This document shows, piece after piece, positions 1 through 6,982 of a stretch of DNA of 10,141 nucleotides. The notes under the pieces were generated by a model. The model ran no database searches. It had not been told where the DNA came from and was given only the letters and a program-made list of their open reading frames with translations. The stretch comes from Deltaproteobacteria bacterium. GTDB taxonomy: Bacteria > Desulfobacterota > Desulfarculia > Adiutricales > Adiutricaceae. Made by a program: the position numbers and the translations under genes. Location of the stretch: contig JAITJB010000077.1 of the NCBI GenBank assembly GCA_031279155.1, positions 1 to 10,141 of the forward strand, in the 5' to 3' direction. The first letter of the stretch is position 1; each line of letters starts with the position of its first letter.

Positions 1-478
1 TATTATTTTATCAGTATAACAGATTACATGCTTAGAGAGTTTAGGAAAAATTCTGCCTGGGCAGGCCTTGAGTGTCATAAAATAGCCTCCTCATAAAAAT
101 ACTTGGAGCACTTTATCGGTTTTAAGAGATATTACATATTAACAAGAAATAAAAAAAAGGACATTAATTTGTCCCATTTTTAACGATTATAATATAAGTT
201 TTTACTTAAATAATAAAAACAGTTAGTCTAGATTTTTTTGAATAAGTATTCCATGCCCTTTAGATTATATCCTTATTTTTAAGAGCTTGATTTGTATTAC
301 TAGATTTTTGTGTATAACTGTGGCTAGGTGATTATTCGCGGCCAAAAAATAGTCAGGCTATTTGATAGGTTCAAGCGATCCTATTGACTAAACCCTAAAG
401 ATTAGGATAAAATAATAACTTATTTAAGTAAATACTCTAATAACAGTAGTATAAGCTGGATCAAGATTCTAGTGGACC
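1..478. other. AT-rich gene-free stretch
   Basis: This region lies downstream of the minus-strand epimerase gene and reaches the window edge. I see no reading frame resembling a known protein, no tRNA and no IS end. It is clearly more AT-rich than the coding part of the window. The only structure noticed is a pair of small hairpins near 343-383 that could end epimerase transcription; they are listed separately. It may be an ordinary long intergenic gap or the edge of a region of different composition. Confidence 0.6.
344..384 (-). terminator. Weak candidate terminator for the epimerase gene
   Basis: On the minus strand, about 95 nt after the epimerase stop, two small inverted repeats follow each other. 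The first has ATAGG/CCTAT arms (365-384). The second is AAATAG, a five-base loop, then CTATTT (347-363), running directly into a short T-tract. Both stems are short and AT-rich, so this is only a possible intrinsic terminator. Confidence 0.25.
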
Positions 479-1456
479 TTATATTTTATCGTTCCCTAAC
501 TCTTGTTTAAAAATCTCGACTATTGCCTTACGTACCGCCTCAATTGAGGAACTTTTGGAACGCCAACCTAAAGAAGATAGTTTATCGACCGAATAGAGAA
601 ATTTTGGTATGTCGCCAACCCATCCCCGAGGCTCAGTACCATAGGCAATGGTGGCCTTGGGGCTGACGATTTCTACGGTAGATTCGGCGATCTGGGTTAC
701 CGAACACCCAGAATCGTCAGGTCCAATATTAAATACATTCATTTTTTCATTTGAGTTAGAAACAATAAAAATCATTGCCTCTAAGAGCTCATCAATATGA
801 ATATACAATTTTTTTTGGCTTCCATCTCCCAATACTTCAAGCCTATCAGGGGTAACTTTAAGCTTATTGATAAAATCAAAAATAACCCCGTGGGTGGCCG
901 GAGTTCCCACAACGTTGGGGAAACGAAAAATCCAAACCCGCTCCAAATAACTTTCAGCGGAAGCGCTAAGTAGAGCCTCCGAGGCCAATTTCATCGCCCC
1001 GTAGTATGAAATTGGTAATAACGGCCCGGTGTTCTCGGTAAGTTTTTTTTCTGGACCATGATCGCCGTAAACCGCGTCGCTAGATGCGAAAGTGAACTTT
1101 TTTATCCCAAGTGGTCGAATGGCCTCTAAAATAGAAAACGTGGTCACAAATGTGTCGTTAAAATCAACGCTGGGTCGCTTGGTACCAGCCGGGATATCCG
1201 AATTAGCGGCCATATGCCAGACCATATCAACTGGATACTGTTGATGAAATTCTTTAACCACTAGCGCCGTTAAAGGGATATTAGCGATATCTATCTTTTG
1301 AAAATCAATATAGTTTTGGTCAGTTTGATACCGCAAGTATTCTTCTTTACCACGGCTTAGGTTGTCTAAAACAAGCACTCGTTCCTTTTGTTTAGTGAAA
1401 TGAGCGCATAAATGGCTACCTATAAAACCAGCTCCACCCGTTAAAATTATTGACAT
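479..1456 (-). CDS. NAD-dependent nucleotide-sugar epimerase/dehydratase (extended SDR)
   Basis: A 325-residue extended short-chain dehydrogenase/reductase of the GalE/RmlB-like superfamily, expected to act in the cytoplasm on an NDP-sugar for surface polysaccharide or glycoconjugate synthesis. The N-terminal Rossmann motif GGAGFIGSH is at residues 7-15. An acidic residue (D31) ends beta-2, as expected for NAD(H) binding. A Ser pair is at 125-126, and the catalytic YxxxK is Tyr152-Lys156 (YYGAMK). The C-terminal RGWVGD segment (277-282) and a late LGW are typical of sugar-nucleotide epimerases. Length matches the family. The ATG start is preceded by a strong AAGGGGAG ribosome site about 5 nt upstream. 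The gene is transcribed alone, separated from panB by over 450 bp, a terminator and a repeat. It appears more AT-rich than the genes to its right. Substrate and exact reaction (4-epimerase, dehydratase or reductase) cannot be fixed from sequence. Confidence 0.85.
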   Translation of the reverse strand: MSIILTGGAGFIGSHLCAHFTKQKERVLVLDNLSRGKEEYLRYQTDQNYIDFQKIDIANIPLTALVVKEFHQQYPVDMVWHMAANSDIPAGTKRPSVDFNDTFVTTFSILEAIRPLGIKKFTFASSDAVYGDHGPEKKLTENTGPLLPISYYGAMKLASEALLSASAESYLERVWIFRFPNVVGTPATHGVIFDFINKLKVTPDRLEVLGDGSQKKLYIHIDELLEAMIFIVSNSNEKMNVFNIGPDDSGCSVTQIAESTVEIVSPKATIAYGTEPRGWVGDIPKFLYSVDKLSSLGWRSKSSSIEAVRKAIVEIFKQELGNDKI

Positions 1457-1485
1457 ATTCTCCCCTTTTCTATTTTTTAGTAGAA

Positions 1486-1513
1486 ATTATTCCTATTACT
1501 AAATTACTGTAAA
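1486..1513 (-). promoter_or_regulatory. Candidate sigma70-type promoter of the epimerase gene
   Basis: On the minus strand a -35-like TTTACA (1513-1508) is followed after 16 bases by a -10-like AATAAT (1491-1486). Each differs from the consensus at one position. This would start transcription near 1478, some 20 nt before the ATG and just ahead of the strong ribosome site. It fits with the gene being a separate unit after the panB terminator. The region is AT-rich, so chance matches are possible. Confidence 0.4.
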
Positions 1514-1587
1514 TTTATTTAGTTTATTTAAATATTTCACTTGCTTTTAACAAAAATCAAGCCGATTAGCCCTGAGCGTCCGGGCCC

Positions 1588-1751
1588 GGTTTAGGCGCCC
1601 ATTGAAGGCCAGATCTGGTACCCTAGAAACTTGCCTTTTAAACGGCCGCTAGGGGCTCTCACAGGGCTTCTAAGCCACTTGACCCTATATTAACGCTAGC
1701 GGGCTACCAAACCTGGCTACGGCCAAATTTGACCGTTTGTTGGGCTGGTCT
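1588..1751 (-). repeat. Dispersed 164-bp non-coding repeat, copy A
   Basis: Read on the minus strand, this segment aligns along its whole length with 5651-5814 on the plus strand. Shared blocks in order are AGACC, CAAATT, ATAGGGTCAAG, GAAGC, GTGAGA, GGCCGTTTAAA, ACCAGAT, GCGCC and TAAACC. Measured from ATAGGGTCAAG (1688 here, 5715 in copy B), the offsets are -63/-64, -43/-44, 0, +41/+40 (GGCC), +69/+67 and +95/+94. Hand alignment gives roughly 60% identity overall and about 75-80% over the central 50 bases. Indels are not multiples of three, which argues against coding. This copy also contains short perfect palindromes such as CCAGATCTGG and CGCTAGCG. Confidence 0.75.
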
Positions 1752-1851
1752 AAATTTGTGTCTGAGGTTTTCAGTTTTTGAGTTAAAAAAAGGTCAAACC
1801 TTCCCGCCTCACCGCTAGTCCGTTTTGGCCGCATACGGCTACTCCACTTTT

Positions 1852-1890
1852 ACAAAAAACCCCTCTCCTTTACGGAGAAGGGTTTTTTGT
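1852..1890 (-). terminator. Rho-independent terminator of panB
   Basis: A 17-bp nearly perfect inverted repeat (1852-1868 with 1874-1890, five-base loop) lies about 29 nt after the panB stop. In the minus-strand transcript the only irregular position becomes a U-G wobble, whereas in the plus strand it would be a C-A mismatch. The stem has a G/C-rich CCCTTCTCC core and ends in TTTTTTGT. The strand bias of the pairing and its position after panB assign it to the minus strand. Confidence 0.85.
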
Positions 1891-1918
1891 CGTTTGGCCA
1901 AAATGTCGCTTGGAGCGA

Positions 1919-2809
1919 TTATTTTGACTTTTTTGGGGCCTTATCGGCTGCTTTTGGCGCTGGTTTATGTCCAACCAGCTTATGAAACTTTTCAACCTCG
2001 CCGGGGAGCATGGAGTAGGTATACTCCTGAGTTGGGAATTTTGAGGCCTTGACCTCCGCGACGTATTCGGAGATGGCGCTGGTAATGACCTGGGCGACGT
2101 TAGCGTATTTTTTCACGAACTTGGGCGTAAAGGCCTGGAACTGGCCAATCAGATCGGAAATGATCAGTAACTGACCGTCGCAGGGCAGTCCGCCACCTAT
2201 GGCCAGGACAGGGATGGATAGCCTTTGGTGAATGACCTCGGTCACCTCCGGGGGGATCGCCTCGACTAAAAGCATCCTGGCGCCGGCTTTTTCCACGGCC
2301 AAGGCGTCTTCCAAGGTGAGTTTGGCCGCGTCGGCGGTCCGGCCTTGGGCCTTATGGCCACCCAATTGGCCCGAGGATTGGGGAGTTAGACCGATATGAC
2401 CAATAACCACGATCCCGGCGTCGGAGATGGCCTTAATGCGGTCAACTATGCGGACACCGCCTTCGAGCTTTACGGCATCCACGTCGGCCTTTTTTAAAAA
2501 AAGACCGGCGTTTAAGACGGCCTCAGCGTCGCTAATCTGATAGCTCAAAAAAGGCATGTCCCCGACCAAAAAAACGTCCGGGGCCCCGCGGCGCACGGCC
2601 TCGGTGTGGACCAAACATTGATCCATGGTCACCGGGACGGTGCCATTATAGCCGTAAACGCACATGCCAAGGCTATCGCCAACCAAGATCATGTCCATCC
2701 CAGCCGCCTGACAAAACTGCGCCGACGGGAAATCATATGAGGTCAGCCAAGCGATCTTCTCGCCCTTGGCCTTCATTTGGTAGAGATCGGTCAGAGTTTT
2801 TCTGGGCAT
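1919..2809 (-). CDS. panB: 3-methyl-2-oxobutanoate hydroxymethyltransferase (ketopantoate synthase)
   Basis: PanB transfers a hydroxymethyl group from 5,10-methylene-THF to 2-oxoisovalerate, giving ketopantoate, the first committed step to pantothenate and CoA. It is a cytoplasmic Mg-dependent TIM barrel. Family hallmarks are present: VGDSLGM with metal ligand Asp45, GDMPF with Asp84, KLEGG with Lys114 and Glu116, GHIGLTPQ with His138, and the catalytic Glu183 in VEAIP. The late CDGQ motif (210-213) is followed by a conserved FTPKF-KKY segment. At 296 residues it is about 30 longer than usual because of a Lys/Ala/Pro-rich tail (about 281-296). The ATG is well supported by AAAGGAG 6-7 nt upstream. 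panC and panD are not beside it. The upstream neighbour larB ends in a candidate terminator, so panB may have its own promoter. It depends on the GlyA product, and glyA lies two genes upstream. Confidence 0.95.
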   Translation of the reverse strand: MPRKTLTDLYQMKAKGEKIAWLTSYDFPSAQFCQAAGMDMILVGDSLGMCVYGYNGTVPVTMDQCLVHTEAVRRGAPDVFLVGDMPFLSYQISDAEAVLNAGLFLKKADVDAVKLEGGVRIVDRIKAISDAGIVVIGHIGLTPQSSGQLGGHKAQGRTADAAKLTLEDALAVEKAGARMLLVEAIPPEVTEVIHQRLSIPVLAIGGGLPCDGQLLIISDLIGQFQAFTPKFVKKYANVAQVITSAISEYVAEVKASKFPTQEYTYSMLPGEVEKFHKLVGHKPAPKAADKAPKKSK

Positions 2810-2896
2810 TGTATCTCCTTTAAATAATTGATTGAATTTAAAATCAAGTTATGGAAAATCTTTTTTGGCCAAGACTTTTCTTGATTATGAAAAAAC

Positions 2897-2920
2897 CAAA
2901 AAAATTTTAGCGAAGCTAAG
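2897..2920 (-). terminator. Candidate terminator of larB
   Basis: Immediately after the larB stop the minus strand reads TTAGC-TTC-GCTAA (2919-2907), then AA and seven T residues (2904-2898). The stem is only five base pairs, but the position and long U-tract fit an intrinsic terminator. Confidence 0.5.
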
Positions 2921-2921
2921 A

Positions 2922-3635
2922 TTAAGATTCGCCGCGGTTAGACTTGGCCAAGGGTGAATCGTTCTTAATGAGGTTTAAAATCCTGGCGGCTGAGCAAGCG
3001 GCGCCATAGCCGTTGTCTATGTTAAACACGGCCACGCCTGGAGAGCAGCTTATTAACATGCTGGCCAAAGCGCTTTCGCCTTGACGGGCAAGCCCGTAAC
3101 CTACCGAGGTGGGAACGGCCAAAACCGGTTTTGGGGTAAGCCCTCCCAATACCGAGGCCAAGGCGGCGTCCAGACCAGCCACGACTATGACCACCTGATG
3201 AGAATTGATCTCTTCCAAGGCCCCGGCCAGTCGCCAAAGTCCGGCAACCCCACTGTCTTCAAATAAACCATACTCAAAGCCAAGATAATCCAAGGTCCTG
3301 GCCGCCTCTCTGGCGACCTGGGCGTCAGCCGTGCCCCCAGAGACAATGGCTACCTTACCCGAGACCTCGGCCGGTGGGCATTTTTCACCCCAAGCGGTCT
3401 TGGAAACAGGATCATAGTCATAAACTTCTTTAAGTGAATCATCAAGTGAGTTAAATATGGAAGGCTCAAGTCTCGTAAAAAGAACAGGCCTCCCCTGCCC
3501 TCGTCCAAATAAAACCAATAAATCTCTTAAACTTGAGACGGGTTTTCCTTGACAAAAAACGGCTTCTGGGAGGCCTATGCGCGCCCTTCTGGCATGATCA
3601 AAAAGAACGCCTGGGCTTATAGGATCAAGTGGCAT
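2922..3635 (-). CDS. larB: LarB, pyridinium-3,5-biscarboxylic acid mononucleotide synthase (nickel-pincer cofactor pathway)
   Basis: LarB carboxylates and hydrolyses nicotinic acid adenine dinucleotide, the first step toward the nickel-pincer nucleotide of lactate racemase and related enzymes. The 237-residue protein has the typical N-terminal signature (D-R-R-G-PE-VF--GK, residues 13-31) followed by a PurE-like Rossmann domain. Conserved stretches are VSGGTAD (98-104), GVAGLWRL (129-136), VVAGLDAALASVLGGL (151-166), VPTSVGYG (174-181) and FNIDNGYGA (204-212). The ISCSPG motif supplies Cys197 at the position of the family's nucleophilic cysteine. Length is normal for LarB. The ATG has only a weak ribosome site (AAGCGA). 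It follows glyA by 107 bp and precedes panB by 112 bp. No larC, larE or larA lies in the window. PurE itself is excluded by the LarB N-terminal domain and the NIDNGYGA motif. Confidence 0.92.
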   Translation of the reverse strand: MPLDPISPGVLFDHARRARIGLPEAVFCQGKPVSSLRDLLVLFGRGQGRPVLFTRLEPSIFNSLDDSLKEVYDYDPVSKTAWGEKCPPAEVSGKVAIVSGGTADAQVAREAARTLDYLGFEYGLFEDSGVAGLWRLAGALEEINSHQVVIVVAGLDAALASVLGGLTPKPVLAVPTSVGYGLARQGESALASMLISCSPGVAVFNIDNGYGAACSAARILNLIKNDSPLAKSNRGES

Positions 3636-3687
3636 ATATTTCGCTTGTCACCGAGGGGACAAAAAACTTCCAGCTTCGAGGGAGGTC

Positions 3688-3735
3688 AAAAAACCCGGTA
3701 ACGTCTAGCCAAAAATAAATTTGTACGGGTTACGG
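3688..3735 (-). terminator. Possible terminator of glyA
   Basis: Eight bases after the glyA stop the minus strand can pair CCGTAAC (3735-3729) with GTTAC(C)GG (3702-3695), with one bulged C and a loop of about 26 nt. The stem is followed by a G and six T residues (3693-3688). The large loop makes this moderate-to-weak evidence. It would separate glyA from larB. Confidence 0.35.
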
Positions 3736-3742
3736 CAGATGC

Positions 3743-4993
3743 CTATTTAAGTGTGGGATAGATTGGAAATTGTTGGATAAAATCCTCAACCCTCATCCTG
3801 ATTTTTTTTAGCTTATTTTCATCGCCAATAAAACGAAGAGCTTCGATGATAAAATCACTGACGACATCAATATCGGCCTCAAGGAGACCGCGGGTAGTTA
3901 AGGCCGCGGTTCCCAACCTTAGGCCAGAAGCGATGGTGAAGCGTTCTTTCTCAAAGGGAACGGCGTTTTTATTGGAGGTGATCCCGGCCATATCCAAGGC
4001 TATCTGGGCGGCCTGACCGGTAATGCCCGATGGCCTTAAATCGATTAGAATCAAGTGAGTGTCGGTACCCCCGGAAACCAAGCGGTATCCAGCGTCGGCC
4101 ATGTTAAAGCCCAAACGCTGACAATTTTTTACGACTTGTTTCTGGTAATCAATGAAATCTGGCTCCAAAGCCTCCCCTAAGGCCACCGCTTTGGCGACTA
4201 TGACGTGAAGAAGCGGGCCCCCTTGGATTCCAGGAAAAATTTGCTCGTCAATGGCTTTGCCAAGAATTTTACGGCACAAGATCATGCCGCCCCTTGGGCC
4301 CCGCAGGGTTTTATGGGTGGTGGTGGTCACGATATCGGCGTAAGGAATCGGTGAAGGGAAAAGCCCCGCCGCCACTAGTCCCGAAAAATGGGCCATATCG
4401 ACCATAAGATAGGCCCCACACCTATTGGCCACTTCCCTAAACTTGGGAAAATCTATGATCCTTGGATAAGCCGAAGCGCCGGCCACGATCACATTGGGTT
4501 TTTCCCTTTCGGCGATCTCGGCCAGAGCCTCGTAATCGATGTACTCTGTATCTTTCCTCACTCCGTAAAAAACGGTCTTAAATAGTTTTCCGGAAAAACT
4601 CACCGAGGCGCCATGAGTCAAATGACCGCCATGGGCCAGATCCATGCCTAAAATCGTGTCCCCAGGCTTTAATATAGAAAAATAAGAGGCCATGTTGGCC
4701 GAGGAGCCGCAGTGAGGTTGAACGTTGGCGTGCTCGGCGCCAAAAAGTTTTCTGGCTCTGGCCTGGGTCAAAATCTCCAGATCATCGGCGTTCTCGCAGC
4801 CCCCATAATACCGATGATCCGGGTATCCTTCGGCATATTTATTTGTAAATATGCTGGAACAAGCCGTCAAAACCGCTTCGGAAACGTAATTTTCTGAAGC
4901 GATCATCTGTAATTTATTTCTCTGTCTGGCCAGTTCCTTACTCAAGATCTGGTTTAGCTGAGTATCTTGCGAGAGATCGTGATGCTTGGACAT
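3743..4993 (-). CDS. glyA: Serine hydroxymethyltransferase
   Basis: GlyA interconverts serine + THF with glycine + 5,10-methylene-THF in the cytoplasm and is the main entry of C1 units. The 416-residue protein has normal length for bacterial SHMT. Recognisable motifs are IASENYVS (31-38), NKYAEGYP (51-58) with RYYGGCE (61-67), HGGHLTHG (121-128), DMAHFSGLVAAG (199-210), TTTTHKTLRGPRGG (223-236) with the PLP Schiff-base lysine Lys228, and SGLRLGTAALTTRG (356-369). Small departures are YPDHR where YPGKR is common, and GTAALTTRG where GTPALTTRG is common; neither removes a catalytic residue. The ATG is preceded by an AGGGTAAGG ribosome site and, 12 nt upstream, a small palindrome. It follows rpiB by 107 bp, the order expected in this group. 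Its product supports panB two genes downstream as well as purine and thymidylate synthesis. Confidence 0.97.
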   Translation of the reverse strand: MSKHHDLSQDTQLNQILSKELARQRNKLQMIASENYVSEAVLTACSSIFTNKYAEGYPDHRYYGGCENADDLEILTQARARKLFGAEHANVQPHCGSSANMASYFSILKPGDTILGMDLAHGGHLTHGASVSFSGKLFKTVFYGVRKDTEYIDYEALAEIAEREKPNVIVAGASAYPRIIDFPKFREVANRCGAYLMVDMAHFSGLVAAGLFPSPIPYADIVTTTTHKTLRGPRGGMILCRKILGKAIDEQIFPGIQGGPLLHVIVAKAVALGEALEPDFIDYQKQVVKNCQRLGFNMADAGYRLVSGGTDTHLILIDLRPSGITGQAAQIALDMAGITSNKNAVPFEKERFTIASGLRLGTAALTTRGLLEADIDVVSDFIIEALRFIGDENKLKKIRMRVEDFIQQFPIYPTLK

Positions 4994-5005
4994 GCCTTAC
5001 CCTAA

Positions 5006-5020
5006 ATTGACGCGGTCAAT
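5006..5020. promoter_or_regulatory. Perfect palindrome just upstream of glyA
   Basis: ATTGAC-GCG-GTCAAT is a perfect 6+3+6 inverted repeat centred about 20 nt before the glyA start codon and touching the ribosome-binding region. It could be an operator half-site pair or a small RNA hairpin affecting translation. No known regulator site is recognised. Confidence 0.3.
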
Positions 5021-5100
5021 ATTCTCAAACACATAAAAGAAATTTGAGATCAAAAAAAGTTAACACTTAAACGAGTTAAAAAGACAAATAGGCTCTAAAA

Positions 5101-5586
5101 TTAAGATCTTTTAGTTCCATAGATGTCTTCAAAAAGATTGATTCTCTCTTGATGTCTACCCGCTTCAAAGCCAGTGGTCAAAAAAGTTTTCAAAATCGCT
5201 AAAGCTAAACTCGGGCCTATGGTCCTTTGACCTATAGTTAAAATATTGGCGTCATTGTGGCCCCTGGCCATGACGGCCACAAGCTCGGTAGGACAGTTAG
5301 CCGCCCTAACCCCCATAAAACGGTTAGCCACCATGGCCATGCCAACCCCGGTCCCGCAAATCAAAACCCCGAAACGGGCTTGCCCGTCTTGGATTAGCTT
5401 AGCGACCTTAATGGCCACGTCGGGATAGTTTGCCTTTTCCACGTCAGGGGCAACTCCCACGTCCAGGACCTTTACCTTCATCCCGGCAAGGTGTTTTAAA
5501 AAGAGTTCTTTATGCTCTCGCCCGGCATGGTCGCAGCCAATGGCCACAATGACATCACCCTTTTCAGGGTCTAAAGAATCAGGCAT
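5101..5586 (-). CDS. rpiB: Ribose-5-phosphate isomerase B
   Basis: RpiB isomerises ribose 5-phosphate and ribulose 5-phosphate in the non-oxidative pentose phosphate pathway (LacA/RpiB sugar-phosphate isomerase family). With the ATG at 5586 the protein has 161 residues, close to the usual 145-155. Motifs are IGCDHAG (16-22), YPDVA (54-58), ICGTGVGM (76-83) with the catalytic Cys77, and RGHNDANILTIGQR (108-121), the family signature. The C-terminal GRHQERI segment carries the phosphate-binding basic residues. A 13-residue longer version from a TTG at 5625 is possible. I prefer the ATG because the conserved domain begins about ten residues later and the extra residues resemble nothing in the family. 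The ribosome site is weak for either start. Its place just upstream of glyA matches the known order, but the usual neighbour fabF is pushed away by the inserted MBL-fold gene. Confidence 0.93.
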   Translation of the reverse strand: MPDSLDPEKGDVIVAIGCDHAGREHKELFLKHLAGMKVKVLDVGVAPDVEKANYPDVAIKVAKLIQDGQARFGVLICGTGVGMAMVANRFMGVRAANCPTELVAVMARGHNDANILTIGQRTIGPSLALAILKTFLTTGFEAGRHQERINLFEDIYGTKRS

Positions 5587-5650
5587 ATAAAAAAACTTTT
5601 CGCCTAAAGCAGAAAAAATTACCAAAATCCGTAAAGCTTACCCAATCCCC

Positions 5651-5814
5651 AGACCTGGCCATAAACTTCCCAAATTGGGCTTTGACGGGGTTTGAATGGT
5701 TTTTCAAGGTAAACATAGGGTCAAGGGATTTGAAGCGCCGTGAGACCCCATATGGGCCGTTTAAACGGGAAAATCACTCCCACCAGATATAGCCGATAAG
5801 CGCCGTCATAAACC
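5651..5814 (+). repeat. Dispersed 164-bp non-coding repeat, copy B
   Basis: This is the plus-strand partner of 1588-1751, with the same length and the same block order and spacing (AGACC 5651, CAAATT 5671, ATAGGGTCAAG 5715, GTGAGA 5740, GGCCGTTTAAA 5755, ACCAGAT 5782, TAAACC 5809). It fills most of the gap between the MBL-fold gene and rpiB. It contains the perfect 12-bp palindrome CCGTTTAAACGG (5757-5768) and CCCAA-A-TTGGG, the latter matching a palindrome at the same place in copy A. Relative to the neighbouring minus-strand genes it runs antisense. Confidence 0.75.
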
Positions 5815-5829
5815 AAGCGAAAACGAAAA

Positions 5830-6726
5830 CTAGTCTATAGACTTGTAATCGTAAGAATCTCCCTCAGACTTGGTGACCCGCCCAATTCCAGGGAACGGCA
5901 GATGAGCTCCGGCCACCACAAGGCTTTTTTCAGCCGTCTGGGCGAAAATTCTTTTTCTAACCTCAACGCCTTTGGATTTATCCACATCATAGCGCATGGT
6001 AGCTTCAGGATATTTGAACTGGACGTAAGCGATATGAACGACGTCACCCCAGGCAAGAAAATCTTCATCCCCGCCTTCAAACAAAAACCCAACATGTCCA
6101 GGGGTATGACCATAAAGTTCGACCACCTGGACGCCAGGCAATACCTCAGAACCAGGGGAAAAAAGTTTATAGCGCTCAGAACTTTCGTAAGGACTTAGGC
6201 ACTTTTGGGCTTCCTCGCCTCGGTTTTCGCTACCAAGCCAATACTTATCTTCGGCGATAGAACCGTAAACGGTCGCGTTTGGGAAGGCCGCTTTGCCAGC
6301 TTCATCAATAAGCCCCCTTATATGATCCCCATGGTAATGGGTTAAAAGAACGACTTTAATGTCCTCGGGAGCGATGCCAGCCGCGGCTAAATTTTTCATG
6401 AGATTGGCCGCTGGACCGTTTCCGGTATCGACCAAAACCTTACCTGAAGGCAAATCAACGACAAAAGCGTTTACGAATGATGGAAAAGAGTTGCCCTCAC
6501 TACCCGCTTTGACCGCCTCCGGTTTAATTTGAGTTTCCTCAAGGCCACCCAATAGGTCAAAACCCATCTGACCCGTGGCGTCAGAAATGGCCGTGACATC
6601 TAGATTTCCTATCTTGGTTTTATAAAAACCAGCGCTTTGGGCCAAAGCCAGTCCGGAGGTTAAAACCAGGGACATGACAAAGGCCAGGCCCGCAATAAGC
6701 ATGAAACAAACTTGATAGCTCTTCAT
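5830..6726 (-). CDS. Exported metallo-beta-lactamase-fold hydrolase (methyl parathion hydrolase-like)
   Basis: A 298-residue MBL-fold metallohydrolase with a signal peptide. A lysine at position 2 and a hydrophobic core (about 7-26) are followed by an ALA|Q signal-peptidase I site after residue 29, so it should act in the periplasm or outside the cell. All dinuclear metal ligands of the fold are visible: THYHGDH (His130, His132, Asp134, His135), GHTPGH (His211), WGD (Asp228) and GAH (His275). The 47-residue spacing of the last two fits the methyl-parathion-hydrolase/lactonase-like group, not classical beta-lactamases. The natural substrate cannot be read from sequence; lactones or esters are possibilities. 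The ATG has an AAAGGTGA ribosome site 5 nt upstream. The gene stands between fabF (256-bp gap) and rpiB (gap mostly filled by repeat copy B), so it looks like an insertion into a conserved block. Confidence 0.88.
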   Translation of the reverse strand: MKSYQVCFMLIAGLAFVMSLVLTSGLALAQSAGFYKTKIGNLDVTAISDATGQMGFDLLGGLEETQIKPEAVKAGSEGNSFPSFVNAFVVDLPSGKVLVDTGNGPAANLMKNLAAAGIAPEDIKVVLLTHYHGDHIRGLIDEAGKAAFPNATVYGSIAEDKYWLGSENRGEEAQKCLSPYESSERYKLFSPGSEVLPGVQVVELYGHTPGHVGFLFEGGDEDFLAWGDVVHIAYVQFKYPEATMRYDVDKSKGVEVRKRIFAQTAEKSLVVAGAHLPFPGIGRVTKSEGDSYDYKSID

Positions 6727-6982
6727 GACTTCACCTTTAACGCCGTCATGACTCTAAAATCATTAAAGCGAAGAACAAAAGCGCCAAGAAACAAGAAAGA
6801 AAGACATTCAATCCAACGATATCAAGAAAATAAATTCAAGAGGATTAAATGATAGAGAAAAAAATTGTTTTTTAAAGTGATTAACTTGAAAAACCGATAA
6901 TGCTTTTCAGAAGATGGTGATTCAGAAAATTTTTAGGGAAAATTTAAATCATGCCAAGATTCTGGGTGATTATTGTTAAAAA

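Larger units (their letters stand above)
1457..1918. other. Long intergenic region between panB and the epimerase gene
   Basis: This 462-bp gap holds, from right to left, the panB terminator (1852-1890), about 100 bp without recognised features, copy A of the dispersed repeat (1588-1751), and an AT-rich leader with the epimerase promoter. All frames I checked are broken by stops, and I recognise no gene remnant. The middle part is more GC-rich than the flanking leader and dense in short palindromes. Confidence 0.6.

Noticed and set aside
365..384. T-arm of a tRNA (GGTTCAAGCGATCC)
   Set aside because: The loop is too long for a T-arm, and no acceptor, D or anticodon arm can be placed around it.
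1581..1700. Cloning-polylinker or vector-like sequence (sites such as GGGCCC, AGATCT, GGTACC, GCTAGC close together)
   Set aside because: The segment aligns with copy B, which lacks most of these sites, so it is native sequence that happens to be rich in palindromes.
1825..2052. Plus-strand reading frame over the panB terminator and panB 3' end
   Set aside because: It runs through a terminator stem and antisense to a well-supported gene, and its product has no recognisable domain. The other plus-strand frames in the window are likewise shadows of minus-strand genes.
5756..5860. Short hydrophobic reading frame on the minus strand (AWFMTALIGYIWWE)
   Set aside because: It looks like a membrane helix, but it is only about 25 codons between stops, has no ribosome site, overlaps the end of the MBL-fold gene and repeat copy B, and has no equivalent in copy A.
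6727..6982. Terminator or gene in the fabF-MBL gap
   Set aside because: Only AT-rich inverted repeats without a G/C core are present, and every frame is short and unlike any protein. The 256 bp appear to be spacer plus the MBL-fold gene leader.
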